DNA from: Kordia zhangzhouensis
GTDB lineage: Bacteria > Bacteroidota > Bacteroidia > Flavobacteriales > Flavobacteriaceae
DNA length: 64,000 nucleotides
Direction: 5' to 3'
NCBI RefSeq assembly: GCF_001005305.1
Contig: NZ_LBMH01000001.1
Coordinates: 62,001 to 126,000 of the forward strand
Below, in pieces: positions 43,569 to 51,602 of the stretch. Position numbers and translations under genes: made by a program. Under the pieces are notes generated by a model. It did no database searches. It was not told the origin of the DNA and saw only the letters and a list, made by a program, of their open reading frames with translations. Every line of letters starts with the position of its first letter. Positions within the stretch are counted from its first letter, which is position 1.

Positions 43569-43979
43569 ATGGCAAATAAATTAACAATAGATGAACTTCC
43601 TAAAAAATTGATTAAAAACGGAGAAAAAATAGCCGATATACTCATGATATATGGATTTGTCGCAGCAAGTACTGATGAAGAATCCATTACATTCTATTTT
43701 GACCCTTTATTAAAAAACTCAATCAATATTCATGAAAAAGATATTGTACATCACGTAAAAATGACTAAAACACACAGTCTTTTTGGTGGAACAATACTAT
43801 GGATAAAAAATGCTTCTTCCTACTTAAATACTTACGATACAAGAACTCAACAAGAAGCTGCTCAATTTTTTCAAGGTGATATATATCAACAATTCATAAA
43901 TACTACACAAAACAATACTTCGCAACAGCAACAAAAAAAGGGTAATGCGCCTGTTTGTGGTTGTGGGAAATGCAGATAA
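43569..43979 (+). CDS. Small lanthipeptide-cluster protein with Cys-rich tail, unknown
   Basis: 136 residues. The N-terminal ~105 residues look like a compact alpha/beta domain (LTIDELPKKLIKNGEKIADI; ITFYFDPLLKNSINIHEKD). A Gln/Asn-rich linker leads to the last nine residues, PVCGCGKCR. The Cys-rich end after a low-complexity linker could be a second precursor core or a metal or thiol carrier. It has no family I can name. It lies 85 bases before the repeat precursor. Confidence 0.75.
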   Translation: MANKLTIDELPKKLIKNGEKIADILMIYGFVAASTDEESITFYFDPLLKNSINIHEKDIVHHVKMTKTHSLFGGTILWIKNASSYLNTYDTRTQQEAAQFFQGDIYQQFINTTQNNTSQQQQKKGNAPVCGCGKCR

Positions 43980-44063
43980 TGACAAAATAATTGAAACAAA
44001 ATTATCAATTATCCGAATCGAAAGATTTAAAAATCAATTTATTAACCTTTAACTTTTATTATT

Positions 44064-44996
44064 ATGTTTACATTTTTTCACGGGTGTGGAATTCCACCTG
44101 TTACGTTAACATGTGGGCAAGTAGGTGGAGGCCACGCACAAGCACAGACTCTTGGACCTACTGGAACACAAGGTTGCACACAACCTGGACATTGTTTAGG
44201 TCCAACTGGAACGCAAGGGTGTACTATAGTGGGACCAACTGGTTACCAAGGATGCCATCAAGGAAATGCACAAGCTCAAACTGTAATTAATACTTGGTTC
44301 CAAGGATGTGGTATTCCTCCAGTAACGCTTACATGTCCTCAAGGAGGAAGAGCTCAAGCTCAAACTATTGGTATCACCGGATGGTATGGATGTACAGTAG
44401 TAGGACCTACAGGAACACAAGGGTGTACTATAGTGGGACCAACTGGTTATCAAGGATGCCATCAAGGAAATGCACATGCACAAACTATTGGTGTAACTGG
44501 ATGGCAAGGATGTACAGTAGTGGGTCCTACAGGAACGCAAGGTTGTACTATAGTAGGGCCAACTGGTTATCAAGGGTGTGGTCAAGATAATGCTCAAGCA
44601 CAAACTATTGGTGTAACTGGATGGCAAGGATGTACAGTAGTGGGACCTACAGGAACACAAGGGTGTACTATAGTAGGACCAACTGGTTATCAAGGGTGCG
44701 GTCAAGATAATGATGGAGCACATGCACAAACTATTGGACATACTGCTTATCTTGGATGCGGACAACCTGGTACTGCTGCTACACTTTGTACACAACCAAG
44801 TATGTGTGGTGGACCAACACATTTATTAGGATGTACAGGGTATGAAGGTTGCCACAAACCACAAGGAACTGCCGCAACAGTTTGTACACAAATTGGTTGT
44901 GATGATGCAGGAAATGCACAAGCTCAAATTCATAGCATTCCAGTAGCCAACTGTATTCCAACACGCAGCTGTACAGGAGCTTGGCCCGTTTGCTAA
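44064..44996 (+). CDS. Repeat-rich, multi-ring lanthipeptide-type precursor protein (310 aa)
   Basis: Almost the whole protein is repeats. The unit T-G-x-x-G-C (TGTQGC, TGYQGC, TGWQGC) occurs 13 times strictly and 16 times as T-x-x-x-G-C, each placing a Thr five residues before a Cys as if to form a methyllanthionine ring. Longer blocks (GPTGTQGCTIVGPTGYQGC plus ...AQAQTIGVTGWQGCTVV) repeat every 40 residues. The N-terminus (FHGCGIPPVTLTC) is itself a copy of an internal block (FQGCGIPPVTLTC), so no distinct leader is visible; an in-frame stop at 44043 rules out a longer leader. No signal peptide. The genes for a kinase-like protein, a HopA1-like lyase and LanC follow. A structural collagen-like protein is the main alternative, but the Gly-x-y phase is broken. 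Confidence 0.85.
   Translation: MFTFFHGCGIPPVTLTCGQVGGGHAQAQTLGPTGTQGCTQPGHCLGPTGTQGCTIVGPTGYQGCHQGNAQAQTVINTWFQGCGIPPVTLTCPQGGRAQAQTIGITGWYGCTVVGPTGTQGCTIVGPTGYQGCHQGNAHAQTIGVTGWQGCTVVGPTGTQGCTIVGPTGYQGCGQDNAQAQTIGVTGWQGCTVVGPTGTQGCTIVGPTGYQGCGQDNDGAHAQTIGHTAYLGCGQPGTAATLCTQPSMCGGPTHLLGCTGYEGCHKPQGTAATVCTQIGCDDAGNAQAQIHSIPVANCIPTRSCTGAWPVC
44403..44762 (+). repeat. 120-bp tandem repeat in the precursor gene
   Basis: Three near-identical 120-bp copies start at 44403, 44523 and 44643, each encoding 40 residues beginning GPTGTQGCTIV; the last diverges at its end. A partial earlier copy starts near 44199. The copies differ mostly at third positions, indicating recent expansion or ongoing recombination under protein-level constraint. 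Confidence 0.85.
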
Positions 44997-45035
44997 CAAC
45001 AGCTTATCTACTACAGATACAGCTATTTTTTATAT

Positions 45036-45064
45036 AAAGTTGCCTGTTTTTACGGGCAACTTTT
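45036..45064 (+). terminator. Attenuator-like terminator between precursor and modification genes
   Basis: Nine-bp stem AAAGTTGCC / GGCAACTTT with a 10-base loop and four Ts, 40 bases after the precursor stop and 22 before the kinase gene. Partial termination here would make more precursor mRNA than enzyme mRNA, a common RiPP arrangement. Confidence 0.75.
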
Positions 45065-45085
45065 CCAACCAAAATAATTTTCAAA

Positions 45086-46165
45086 ATGCGCTTAACAAAA
45101 AAAAATATTACCTATTATTTGCTAGACAAAGGGTTTCTTGAACCTGATACTTTTATGTCTGGAGACTACCTGTTAACTCAAACTCAAAGCCGAAATTCCA
45201 TATTCAAAATTCAACAAGAAAACAATAAAGGCCTTTTTGTTAAGCAACTCATTACGCAAGATGCTACCAATAGTTATTTAATGCAAAAAGATGCTACCAG
45301 TCATTATTTAATTCATCAATCTAATCTGTATCGAGAAACAGCAAAACACATTCCTGATTATTATGGGTATGATCCTTATCAAAACATATTAGTTACTGAA
45401 TATTTTGCCAACACTAAAAATGTTCATGAAGTTACCTACAGAGATCAAAAACTATCTAAGACACACGCTATTAAAATGGCAAACATTTTAGCTTCTTATC
45501 ATTTTGATATTACAAATGAGATTAAGAAAAATAGCTCTTTACAATTTTTTAGTAAACAACTTCCTTGGATTCTAAACACAAGTCAACTGTTAAATGCGAA
45601 CCCTAAAGGCATTACCAATTCTGTTATTGCTGAAATTCACAAACATCAAGATTTAGTTAAAAAAATTGAAAAATTAGCAACACAATGGGAAACTACTAGT
45701 TTGATTCATGGGGATATTAAATGGATGAACTTTATTGTAATACCTAACAATGAAGACATCAAATTAGTTGATTGGGAAATCGCAGATCTTGGAGACCCTT
45801 TATGGGATGTGGCTGGAGTTTTTCAATCATATTTTAGTGCATGGGTGTTAAGTTTTAATAATCAAAATATACAACAGCATCTTCAAACACAAGGAACTGA
45901 ATTTTTATCAATAGAAAAAATCACTCCTATTGTAAAAATACTTTGGGATACTTATGCAAAAAAACAAGAATTTTCAGCTAAAGAGAGTTCCAAAAAATTA
46001 ATTAAAACACTCTCATATATGGCAGTTCGAATGATACAGACTGCTTTTGAAAATAATATGGCCCAATCACACATTTATGCAAATTCTGTGCGAATTTTAC
46101 AATTCTGCAATCATATTTTAGAAGACACATCAGGAATTGCGAAACAATGGAATTTAATTGATTAA
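45086..46165 (+). CDS. Kinase-like (APH-fold) lanthipeptide enzyme, LanK/LxmK-like
   Basis: A 359-residue aminoglycoside phosphotransferase-fold protein. N-lobe nucleotide-binding strands include FVKQLITQD (Lys). The catalytic loop is LIHGDIKWMNFIV (HxDxxxxN type) and the metal loop KLVDWEIADLGDPLWDVAG (DWE), so the kinase residues are intact. In class V lanthipeptides a kinase of this fold phosphorylates Ser/Thr of the precursor before elimination. Neighbours are the HopA1-like lyase (3 bases downstream) and LanC, which makes this role more likely than antibiotic resistance. Confidence 0.82.
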   Translation: MRLTKKNITYYLLDKGFLEPDTFMSGDYLLTQTQSRNSIFKIQQENNKGLFVKQLITQDATNSYLMQKDATSHYLIHQSNLYRETAKHIPDYYGYDPYQNILVTEYFANTKNVHEVTYRDQKLSKTHAIKMANILASYHFDITNEIKKNSSLQFFSKQLPWILNTSQLLNANPKGITNSVIAEIHKHQDLVKKIEKLATQWETTSLIHGDIKWMNFIVIPNNEDIKLVDWEIADLGDPLWDVAGVFQSYFSAWVLSFNNQNIQQHLQTQGTEFLSIEKITPIVKILWDTYAKKQEFSAKESSKKLIKTLSYMAVRMIQTAFENNMAQSHIYANSVRILQFCNHILEDTSGIAKQWNLID

Positions 46166-46168
46166 AGT

Positions 46169-47224
46169 ATGAAAGAAACTATATATACCCAACAAATAAA
46201 GCAAATTGTTGATGCTGTTCAAATCACTTCATTAAGCACTTATATTGTGCTTGGCACAGAAGAGTATGTACAACACCAAGCACCTTATCATACATTTTCA
46301 GAAGATTTCAAATCGTTTGGGAGTAATACTACGATTGATACACATCAACAGCGCATCAATCTTATCAATGCGATAACCAATAGTATTTATATGCGTTTCT
46401 ACTGTGGTATCAATGAAGAAGAACATACTACCAAAATTCCACCTAAAGGAGAACGAGAGTTGTTTATGGAACAACTTTCCAAAGCCAATACATCTATAAA
46501 TGGGTTCGATTATAATTGGAATATCTACAACATTGACCAAAATACAGGAAGTATTTATATTCAAAAAAATGATGAATTGCGCTGGTTGCAACCCAATTCG
46601 TATCAATATGCAAACCCACATCAAAAACAACCAGAAATCAATACGAAAGTACACTTAAATAGGTTTAAAGAAAATAAGAACTTGCAACCTGTATTTTATC
46701 ATGTATTTAGCAACGAAATATTTCCTCAAGAAGCCGAAATAGCTAGAATATACTGGAATATTACTCCAGAAGGAGCTGGAGAATTAATTCAACTTCTTAC
46801 AAGTACATTAAATTCATATAAAATTCCTTTTCAATTCAAATGTTTAAATCATCCGGCACTTTACGTTCGTTCTGACTCGGCTGTCTTATATCTCGATAAA
46901 AAACACGTACAAATTGTAGCAATCATACTAAAATCCATAATACCTACACTAGAAACTTATCTAGTTGACGAAATTCCTATGTTTACCAAAAAACTTTTCA
47001 AAGGTGTTAGTTATGCAGAAGATCCTGGCAAAGGACAAAGTTTTGGCATGAGTCGTTCTTTTGCAATTGCTGAAGCACTTGTAGAGGCTTTTCAGCAGCA
47101 TCAAAATTTCGCTAAAACCTTCGAGCATACCATACAATATTTAGCTAAAAAAGGAATGACAACAGATCGCTTATACCTAAACAGACATACTGCTATAACT
47201 CCAACTTTTCCATCTTATGACTAA
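46169..47224 (+). CDS. HopA1-like phosphothreonine lyase, LxmY-like
   Basis: 351 residues resembling the HopA1 effector family. The conserved block is near the C-terminus: FKGVSYAEDPGKGQSFGMSR, followed by AIAEALVEAF. In class V lanthipeptide clusters HopA1-like proteins eliminate phosphate from phospho-Ser/Thr to give dehydro residues. Three bases separate it from the kinase gene, and its end overlaps the LanC gene by 8 bases, so the three are co-translated. Function by analogy only. Confidence 0.8.
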   Translation: MKETIYTQQIKQIVDAVQITSLSTYIVLGTEEYVQHQAPYHTFSEDFKSFGSNTTIDTHQQRINLINAITNSIYMRFYCGINEEEHTTKIPPKGERELFMEQLSKANTSINGFDYNWNIYNIDQNTGSIYIQKNDELRWLQPNSYQYANPHQKQPEINTKVHLNRFKENKNLQPVFYHVFSNEIFPQEAEIARIYWNITPEGAGELIQLLTSTLNSYKIPFQFKCLNHPALYVRSDSAVLYLDKKHVQIVAIILKSIIPTLETYLVDEIPMFTKKLFKGVSYAEDPGKGQSFGMSRSFAIAEALVEAFQQHQNFAKTFEHTIQYLAKKGMTTDRLYLNRHTAITPTFPSYD

Positions 47225-48479
47225 TATAGAAACCTCAACAACAAAAGACCTTCAAATGTACATACAAACCGCTCATAATATTGGTAAGTATCTAAGTAAA
47301 GAAGCCATTTGGCATCAAAATATGTGCAATTGGACTAGTCATGAAGTAGCCGTAGTTGGCGACAAATATGAAACTGCAGTAAAAGCATGCAGTATTGATT
47401 TGTATAGCGGACTTACTGGAATTGCTTTATTCTTGACCGAATTATATAACAAAATCAATGACCCTATCGTTTTACATACAATTAATGGTACATTAAATAC
47501 CATTGATTTTAATCTCGAAAAAAAGAATGTAAATAATTATGGGTATTATTCGGGGAAAATTGGTGTAGGGTTTACATTATGGCGTATTGGGAAAAAATTA
47601 GGAAATCCTTCGATTTCTGAAAAGGGATTACAATGTGTTAAATCTGTCAAAGGATTAGAAATTACCGATCAAGAAGTGGACATTATTTCGGGAGCTGCTG
47701 GTTCTATTTCAGTTTTGCTAAAACTCTATTATGCTGTTCAAGATGATACATTTTTAGAAATAGCAAATGATTGTGGACAATTTTTATTAAATAAAATGCA
47801 GCAAAACGGACAAGTTTGTTCGTGGATGACTGTTGATCCTACAAATGCACTAACCGGATATTCACATGGCGCTTGTGGTATTGCTTCTGCTCTAATGGAA
47901 CTATATGCAACTACCAAAAACGAAGCGTATTGGCATGCTGCTATTGGCGGATTCAACTACGAAAAGCAATGGTTCAATGAACAATCTCAAAATTGGCCAG
48001 ATTTGCGTCAATATGATGGAACAAAGCCGTTACATTACGGTACTATGTGGTGTCATGGAGCACCAGGAATTGCTATTGCACATCTCAAAGCATACGAAAT
48101 GACACAACAAACGTACTTTTTGCAAGAAGCAAAAACAGCTCTAGAAACAACTAAAAGAAGTGTTATAAAAGAAACAAACGTCAATACAAAAGCCAACTTC
48201 TCTCTATGCCATGGTTTAGCAGGAAATGCTGATATTCTTTTACATGCATACCAACTTTTAGAAGACCCTACGTACATACAAGTTGCTCAAAATGTTGGTG
48301 ATTTTGGAATTGCACAGTACGACAAAACAGGAACTATTTTTCCCAGCGGTGTAAATGATCCTAGCGGATTTACAATTGGACAACAAGAAAATGTAGGACT
48401 TATGTTAGGGTTATCTGGAACTGGATTGTTTTATTTGCGCTTAGCAGATATAATGATTCCATCGGCTTTAGTCCCTTAA
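47217..48479 (+). CDS. LanC-like cyclase
   Basis: A 420-residue alpha-toroid protein of the LanC family. The zinc site is intact: Cys in TMWCHGAPGIAIAHL near residue 278 and Cys-His in SLCHGLAGNADILL near residue 331. Additional inner-ring repeats are visible (SGLTGIALFL, YSHGACGIASALMEL, MLGLSGTGLFYLRLA). It adds Cys thiols to dehydrated residues to form (methyl)lanthionine. Last gene of the cluster; no transporter follows. Confidence 0.92.
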   Translation: MTNIETSTTKDLQMYIQTAHNIGKYLSKEAIWHQNMCNWTSHEVAVVGDKYETAVKACSIDLYSGLTGIALFLTELYNKINDPIVLHTINGTLNTIDFNLEKKNVNNYGYYSGKIGVGFTLWRIGKKLGNPSISEKGLQCVKSVKGLEITDQEVDIISGAAGSISVLLKLYYAVQDDTFLEIANDCGQFLLNKMQQNGQVCSWMTVDPTNALTGYSHGACGIASALMELYATTKNEAYWHAAIGGFNYEKQWFNEQSQNWPDLRQYDGTKPLHYGTMWCHGAPGIAIAHLKAYEMTQQTYFLQEAKTALETTKRSVIKETNVNTKANFSLCHGLAGNADILLHAYQLLEDPTYIQVAQNVGDFGIAQYDKTGTIFPSGVNDPSGFTIGQQENVGLMLGLSGTGLFYLRLADIMIPSALVP

Positions 48480-48501
48480 AATAAAACGCTCCAATTATTT
48501 T

Positions 48502-48543
48502 GAAATCTCTATTTCTCTTGAAATATAGAGAAACTGAGATTTC
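48502..48543 (+). terminator. Hairpin terminating the lanthipeptide-like operon
   Basis: Outer stem GAAATCTC / GAGATTTC with an inner TTTCTC / GAGAAA pairing, followed by TTTC. It starts 22 bases after the LanC stop. The T tract is weak. Confidence 0.5.
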
Positions 48544-48882
48544 TTTCAATAGTTTTTCTTACAAGCAAAACTTACTTATAAGGGTTATTTTCCTGTTTAA
48601 AATTAAGGTATTCCCTAGTGCAATATTGCATACTTGAAATTACTTTTACAACACTAAAATAGTTCTAAGTAAAACAAAGTGTTTTATAATAGAGGTTGTA
48701 GTCATTATAAGGAAAACGGGCACGATGTTTTAACAGAACTTCAAGAAAATCCTAAGTTGTACGACTTAGGATTTTTTATTTTTATTCAACCCCAATGTAA
48801 AGTTTTAAAAAAAATCTCGTCACATTAAAGACTGTATGTTTTTGCGTACTTTAGCAAATCTCAACATTGAATTAATTAAATT
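48544..48882 (+). other. Intergenic region with an orphan terminator
   Basis: No convincing ORF. A strong terminator, AATCCTAAGT / ACTTAGGATT with a 6-base loop and six Ts, lies at 48748-48777 with no gene immediately before it. This suggests a short noncoding RNA or tiny gene starting around 48600-48700. A TACTTTAG box at 48846-48853 probably drives the arsenosugar operon. Confidence 0.45.
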
Positions 48883-49218
48883 ATGGACAAATCATACTAT
48901 AATCCTAGAGACCTTAAAAAATTTGGTTCAATTGCAGAATGGAGCAAAGAACTTGGAGAAAAATTTTTCGAATACTATGGAAAAGTATTCGAAGAAGGTG
49001 CTTTAACTCCTCGTGAAAAATCTTTGATTGCCTTAGCTGTGGCGCATACTGAACAATGTCCGTATTGTATTGATGCGTACACACAAGATGGATTACAACG
49101 TGGAATTACAAAAGAAGAAATGATGGAAGCAATTCATGTAGGTGCAGCAATCAAAGGAGGTGCAACGCTTGTTCACGGCGTACAAATGATGAACAAAGTC
49201 AACAAATTAGAAATGTGA
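48883..49218 (+). CDS. Arsenosugar-cluster AhpD-like (carboxymuconolactone decarboxylase family) protein
   Basis: 111 residues of the AhpD/CMD fold with the redox pair in HTEQCPYCIDAYTQDGLQRG (CxxC near residue 60) and the family His in IHVGAAIKGGATLVHG. Members next to arsS are annotated as arsenosugar-biosynthesis-associated peroxidase-like proteins. It may handle thiol or peroxide chemistry linked to arsenic. First gene of the arsenosugar block, with a promoter-like box 30 bases upstream. Confidence 0.9.
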   Translation: MDKSYYNPRDLKKFGSIAEWSKELGEKFFEYYGKVFEEGALTPREKSLIALAVAHTEQCPYCIDAYTQDGLQRGITKEEMMEAIHVGAAIKGGATLVHGVQMMNKVNKLEM

Positions 49219-49332
49219 ACAAATAGCATTCTTACACAATCATATCAATAATGTAAAGATGCTTTAAAAGCAATCAAACCAAGCATGCACAGTTCACGTA
49301 CATAATGTAGAAAGAAAATAAAAAACTGATTA

Positions 49333-50388
49333 ATGGCGACAAAGTCCCTACTTAAACGAGAAAGCGAACTTGCAAATACGCAGCGACAACTAGAAATTCT
49401 TTCCAATGGAATTTTTCAAAGTGGCGAACTGCCTACGTTTGCTAGTAAAATAAAAGAAACCAATCAATTTCCGCTTCAACCCAAAAAGATTGAAATTTTA
49501 CAAATCAACGTAGGATATATGTGTAATCAAGTCTGCGCTCACTGTCATGTAGATGCGGGTCCAGACCGGAAAGAAATCATGACACGTGAAACCATGCAAC
49601 AATGTTTGGATGTAATCGAAAAAACTGGTGCGCATACGCTCGATTTAACTGGCGGTGCTCCAGAAATGAATCCTAACTTTCGTTGGTTTGTAGAAGAAGC
49701 TTCTAAAATAGGGGTAAAAGACTTTATTGTGCGTTCTAATTTAACAATCATCAGAGCTAACAAGAAATATTACGATCTTCCAGAATTCTTTAAAAAACAT
49801 AATGTACATGTGGTTTCTTCCATGCCACATTGGACACGTGGAAAAACAGACAAACAACGCGGTGATGGTGTATTTGACAAGTCTATCAAAGCACTTCAAG
49901 AGTTGAATGCCGTTGGTTATGGTATACCTGACAGCCATTTGCGATTAGATTTGGTTTACAACCCTTCAGGAGCTTTTCTCCCAGGTGATCAATTGGCATT
50001 AGAAAAAGATTTCAAAAAAGCATTAGTAGAAGATTTCGGAATTCAATTCCACCACCTATTTGCAATTACAAACCTTCCTATTAGTCGCTTTTTAGACTAT
50101 TTGATTGCCTCAGACAACTATGAAGATTATATGTATTCATTAGTAGAAGCTTTCAATCCTGCCGCCGTTGCAAACGTAATGTGCACAAACACTGTTTCTG
50201 TTAGTTGGGACGGTTGGCTATACGATTGTGATTTTAATCAAATGCTCGATTTAAAAGTTGCAAGCAAAATAAAACACATCTCAGAATACAACGAAGAATT
50301 GTTACAAAACAGAAATATCATAATCTCACAACACTGTTTCGGTTGCACTGCTGGTGCGGGAAGCAGTTGTCAAGGAACCGTAGCATAG
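49333..50388 (+). CDS. arsS: Arsenosugar biosynthesis radical SAM protein ArsS
   Basis: A 351-residue radical SAM enzyme. The 4Fe-4S motif is CNQVCAHCHVDAGPD (CxxxCxxC, near residue 63), then DLTGGAPEMNPNF and a C-terminal Cys-rich DUF3641 part with FGCTAGAGSSCQG. ArsS transfers an adenosyl group to dimethylarsenic, giving the 5'-deoxyadenosyl arsenical that is converted to arsenosugars. The association with ArsM and two characteristic glycosyltransferases supports the name strongly. Confidence 0.93.
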   Translation: MATKSLLKRESELANTQRQLEILSNGIFQSGELPTFASKIKETNQFPLQPKKIEILQINVGYMCNQVCAHCHVDAGPDRKEIMTRETMQQCLDVIEKTGAHTLDLTGGAPEMNPNFRWFVEEASKIGVKDFIVRSNLTIIRANKKYYDLPEFFKKHNVHVVSSMPHWTRGKTDKQRGDGVFDKSIKALQELNAVGYGIPDSHLRLDLVYNPSGAFLPGDQLALEKDFKKALVEDFGIQFHHLFAITNLPISRFLDYLIASDNYEDYMYSLVEAFNPAAVANVMCTNTVSVSWDGWLYDCDFNQMLDLKVASKIKHISEYNEELLQNRNIIISQHCFGCTAGAGSSCQGTVA

Positions 50389-50462
50389 TACAATTGAAGC
50401 TTTTATATTGAGAATACAGCTAAGTTGAGCTACAGTTCAAGTCATATGAATTTACACTATTA

Positions 50463-50978
50463 ATGAAATACATTCTATACATATTCATCTTTACAGTTGT
50501 CTCTTTAGTAAATGGGCAAACAAAACTCGATAGTCTGTTGCAAAAAGAGAATAAACAAACTGTTCCTTACATTACCGTAGCTGAATTAGTTCAAAAACAG
50601 AATTTTGTATTGCTTGATAGTCGCGAACTTGAAGAATACCAAACAAGTCACATTCAAGAGGCAATATGTGTTGGTTATGATAAGTTTAAGCTTAAAAAAA
50701 TTCAAAAAGTACTTCCAAAAGAAAGAGACAAACTTATTATTGTATACTGCTCATTAGGAATCCGTTCGGAAGATATTGCTGAAAAGTTACAAAAAGCGGG
50801 ATATACAAACGTGTACAATTTATACGGAGGGATTTTTGAGTGGAAAAACCAAGATCAAATAGTTGTTGATGCTCAAGGAAAGGAAACGGAAAATGTACAT
50901 ACATTTAACGAAGATTGGAGTATCTGGTTAAAAAAGGGCACTAAAATTTTTAAAAAATCAACACCCAAAAAAGAGTAG
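50463..50978 (+). CDS. Secreted rhodanese-like protein of the arsenosugar cluster
   Basis: 171 residues. A signal peptide (YILYIFIFTVVSLVNGQ) is followed by a single rhodanese domain with active-site loop YCSLGIRSED (Cys near residue 95) and the GGIFEWKNQ end motif. A periplasmic sulfur or arsenic thiol transferase is possible. It sits 74 bases after arsS and 6 before the glycosyltransferase gene. Confidence 0.85.
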   Translation: MKYILYIFIFTVVSLVNGQTKLDSLLQKENKQTVPYITVAELVQKQNFVLLDSRELEEYQTSHIQEAICVGYDKFKLKKIQKVLPKERDKLIIVYCSLGIRSEDIAEKLQKAGYTNVYNLYGGIFEWKNQDQIVVDAQGKETENVHTFNEDWSIWLKKGTKIFKKSTPKKE

Positions 50979-50984
50979 TAAAAT

Positions 50985-51593
50985 ATGCGTGATTCATCAA
51001 CGCTCATCATCACTTTTGTTAGAAATCCTGAATTAGGAAAAGTTAAAACCCGTTTGGCACAAGGAATTGGAGAAAAAGCCGCACTTGAAGTTTATAAAGA
51101 GCTTTTACAACATACCGAAACTGTGTTACAACAATTACATGTTGATAAATGCGTTTGGTACTCCGTCAAAATTCATACAAACGATATTTGGTCAGATAAT
51201 ATTTATCAAAAAGCAGTTCAAAAAGGCAAAGATCTTGGCGAGCGCATGCTACACGCATTCACCGAAGCTTTTGCTAATCACTATAAAAAAGTAATCATTA
51301 TTGGAAGTGATTTGTATGACTTACAACCTAAACACATTGAAGAGGCAATGGAAGCTCTAAACACAAACGATATTGTACTCGGCCCTGCAAAAGATGGTGG
51401 TTACTACCTTTTAGGAATGAATCGTTTACACAAAAAAGCATTTACACAAAAAAATTGGGGAACAGAAACCGTTTTACAAGACACTCTAAATGATCTTAAT
51501 GCAGAAAAAATTCATCTTCTTGAAACGTTGAATGATATAGACTACGCTGAAGATTTATTACCTTACGAAACATTTAAAAAATACATTTCATAA
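50985..51593 (+). CDS. TIGR04282-type arsenosugar glycosyltransferase
   Basis: 202 residues with the DUF2064 pattern: FVRNPELGKVKTRLAQGIG at the N-terminus, GERMLHAFTEAFANHYKKVI, IIGSDLYDLQPKHIEEAMEA and DIVLGPAKDGGYYLLGM. In arsenosugar loci this family accompanies a TIGR04283 partner, here at 58958. Likely a sugar-nucleotide-dependent transferase; the exact reaction is not settled by sequence. Confidence 0.9.
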   Translation: MRDSSTLIITFVRNPELGKVKTRLAQGIGEKAALEVYKELLQHTETVLQQLHVDKCVWYSVKIHTNDIWSDNIYQKAVQKGKDLGERMLHAFTEAFANHYKKVIIIGSDLYDLQPKHIEEAMEALNTNDIVLGPAKDGGYYLLGMNRLHKKAFTQKNWGTETVLQDTLNDLNAEKIHLLETLNDIDYAEDLLPYETFKKYIS

Positions 51594-51602
51594 TATACCC
51601 GT

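Noticed and set aside
44196-44822. Minus-strand ORF of 208 codons
   Set aside because: A shadow of the repeat precursor gene caused by its periodic codon pattern; Ser/Thr/Cys-rich without any family feature.
44060-44996. CRISPR-like array, because of repeated short DNA blocks
   Set aside because: The repeats stay in one open reading frame, differ at third codon positions and have no unique spacers of constant length.
44064-44996. Collagen-like structural protein (GPTG repeats)
   Set aside because: The Gly-x-y register is interrupted every few residues, Cys is abundant and the gene precedes kinase-like, HopA1-like and LanC genes, which favours a lanthipeptide precursor.
45086-46165. Aminoglycoside resistance phosphotransferase
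   Set aside because: The fold is shared, but the gene is locked between a RiPP-like precursor and HopA1-like and LanC genes.
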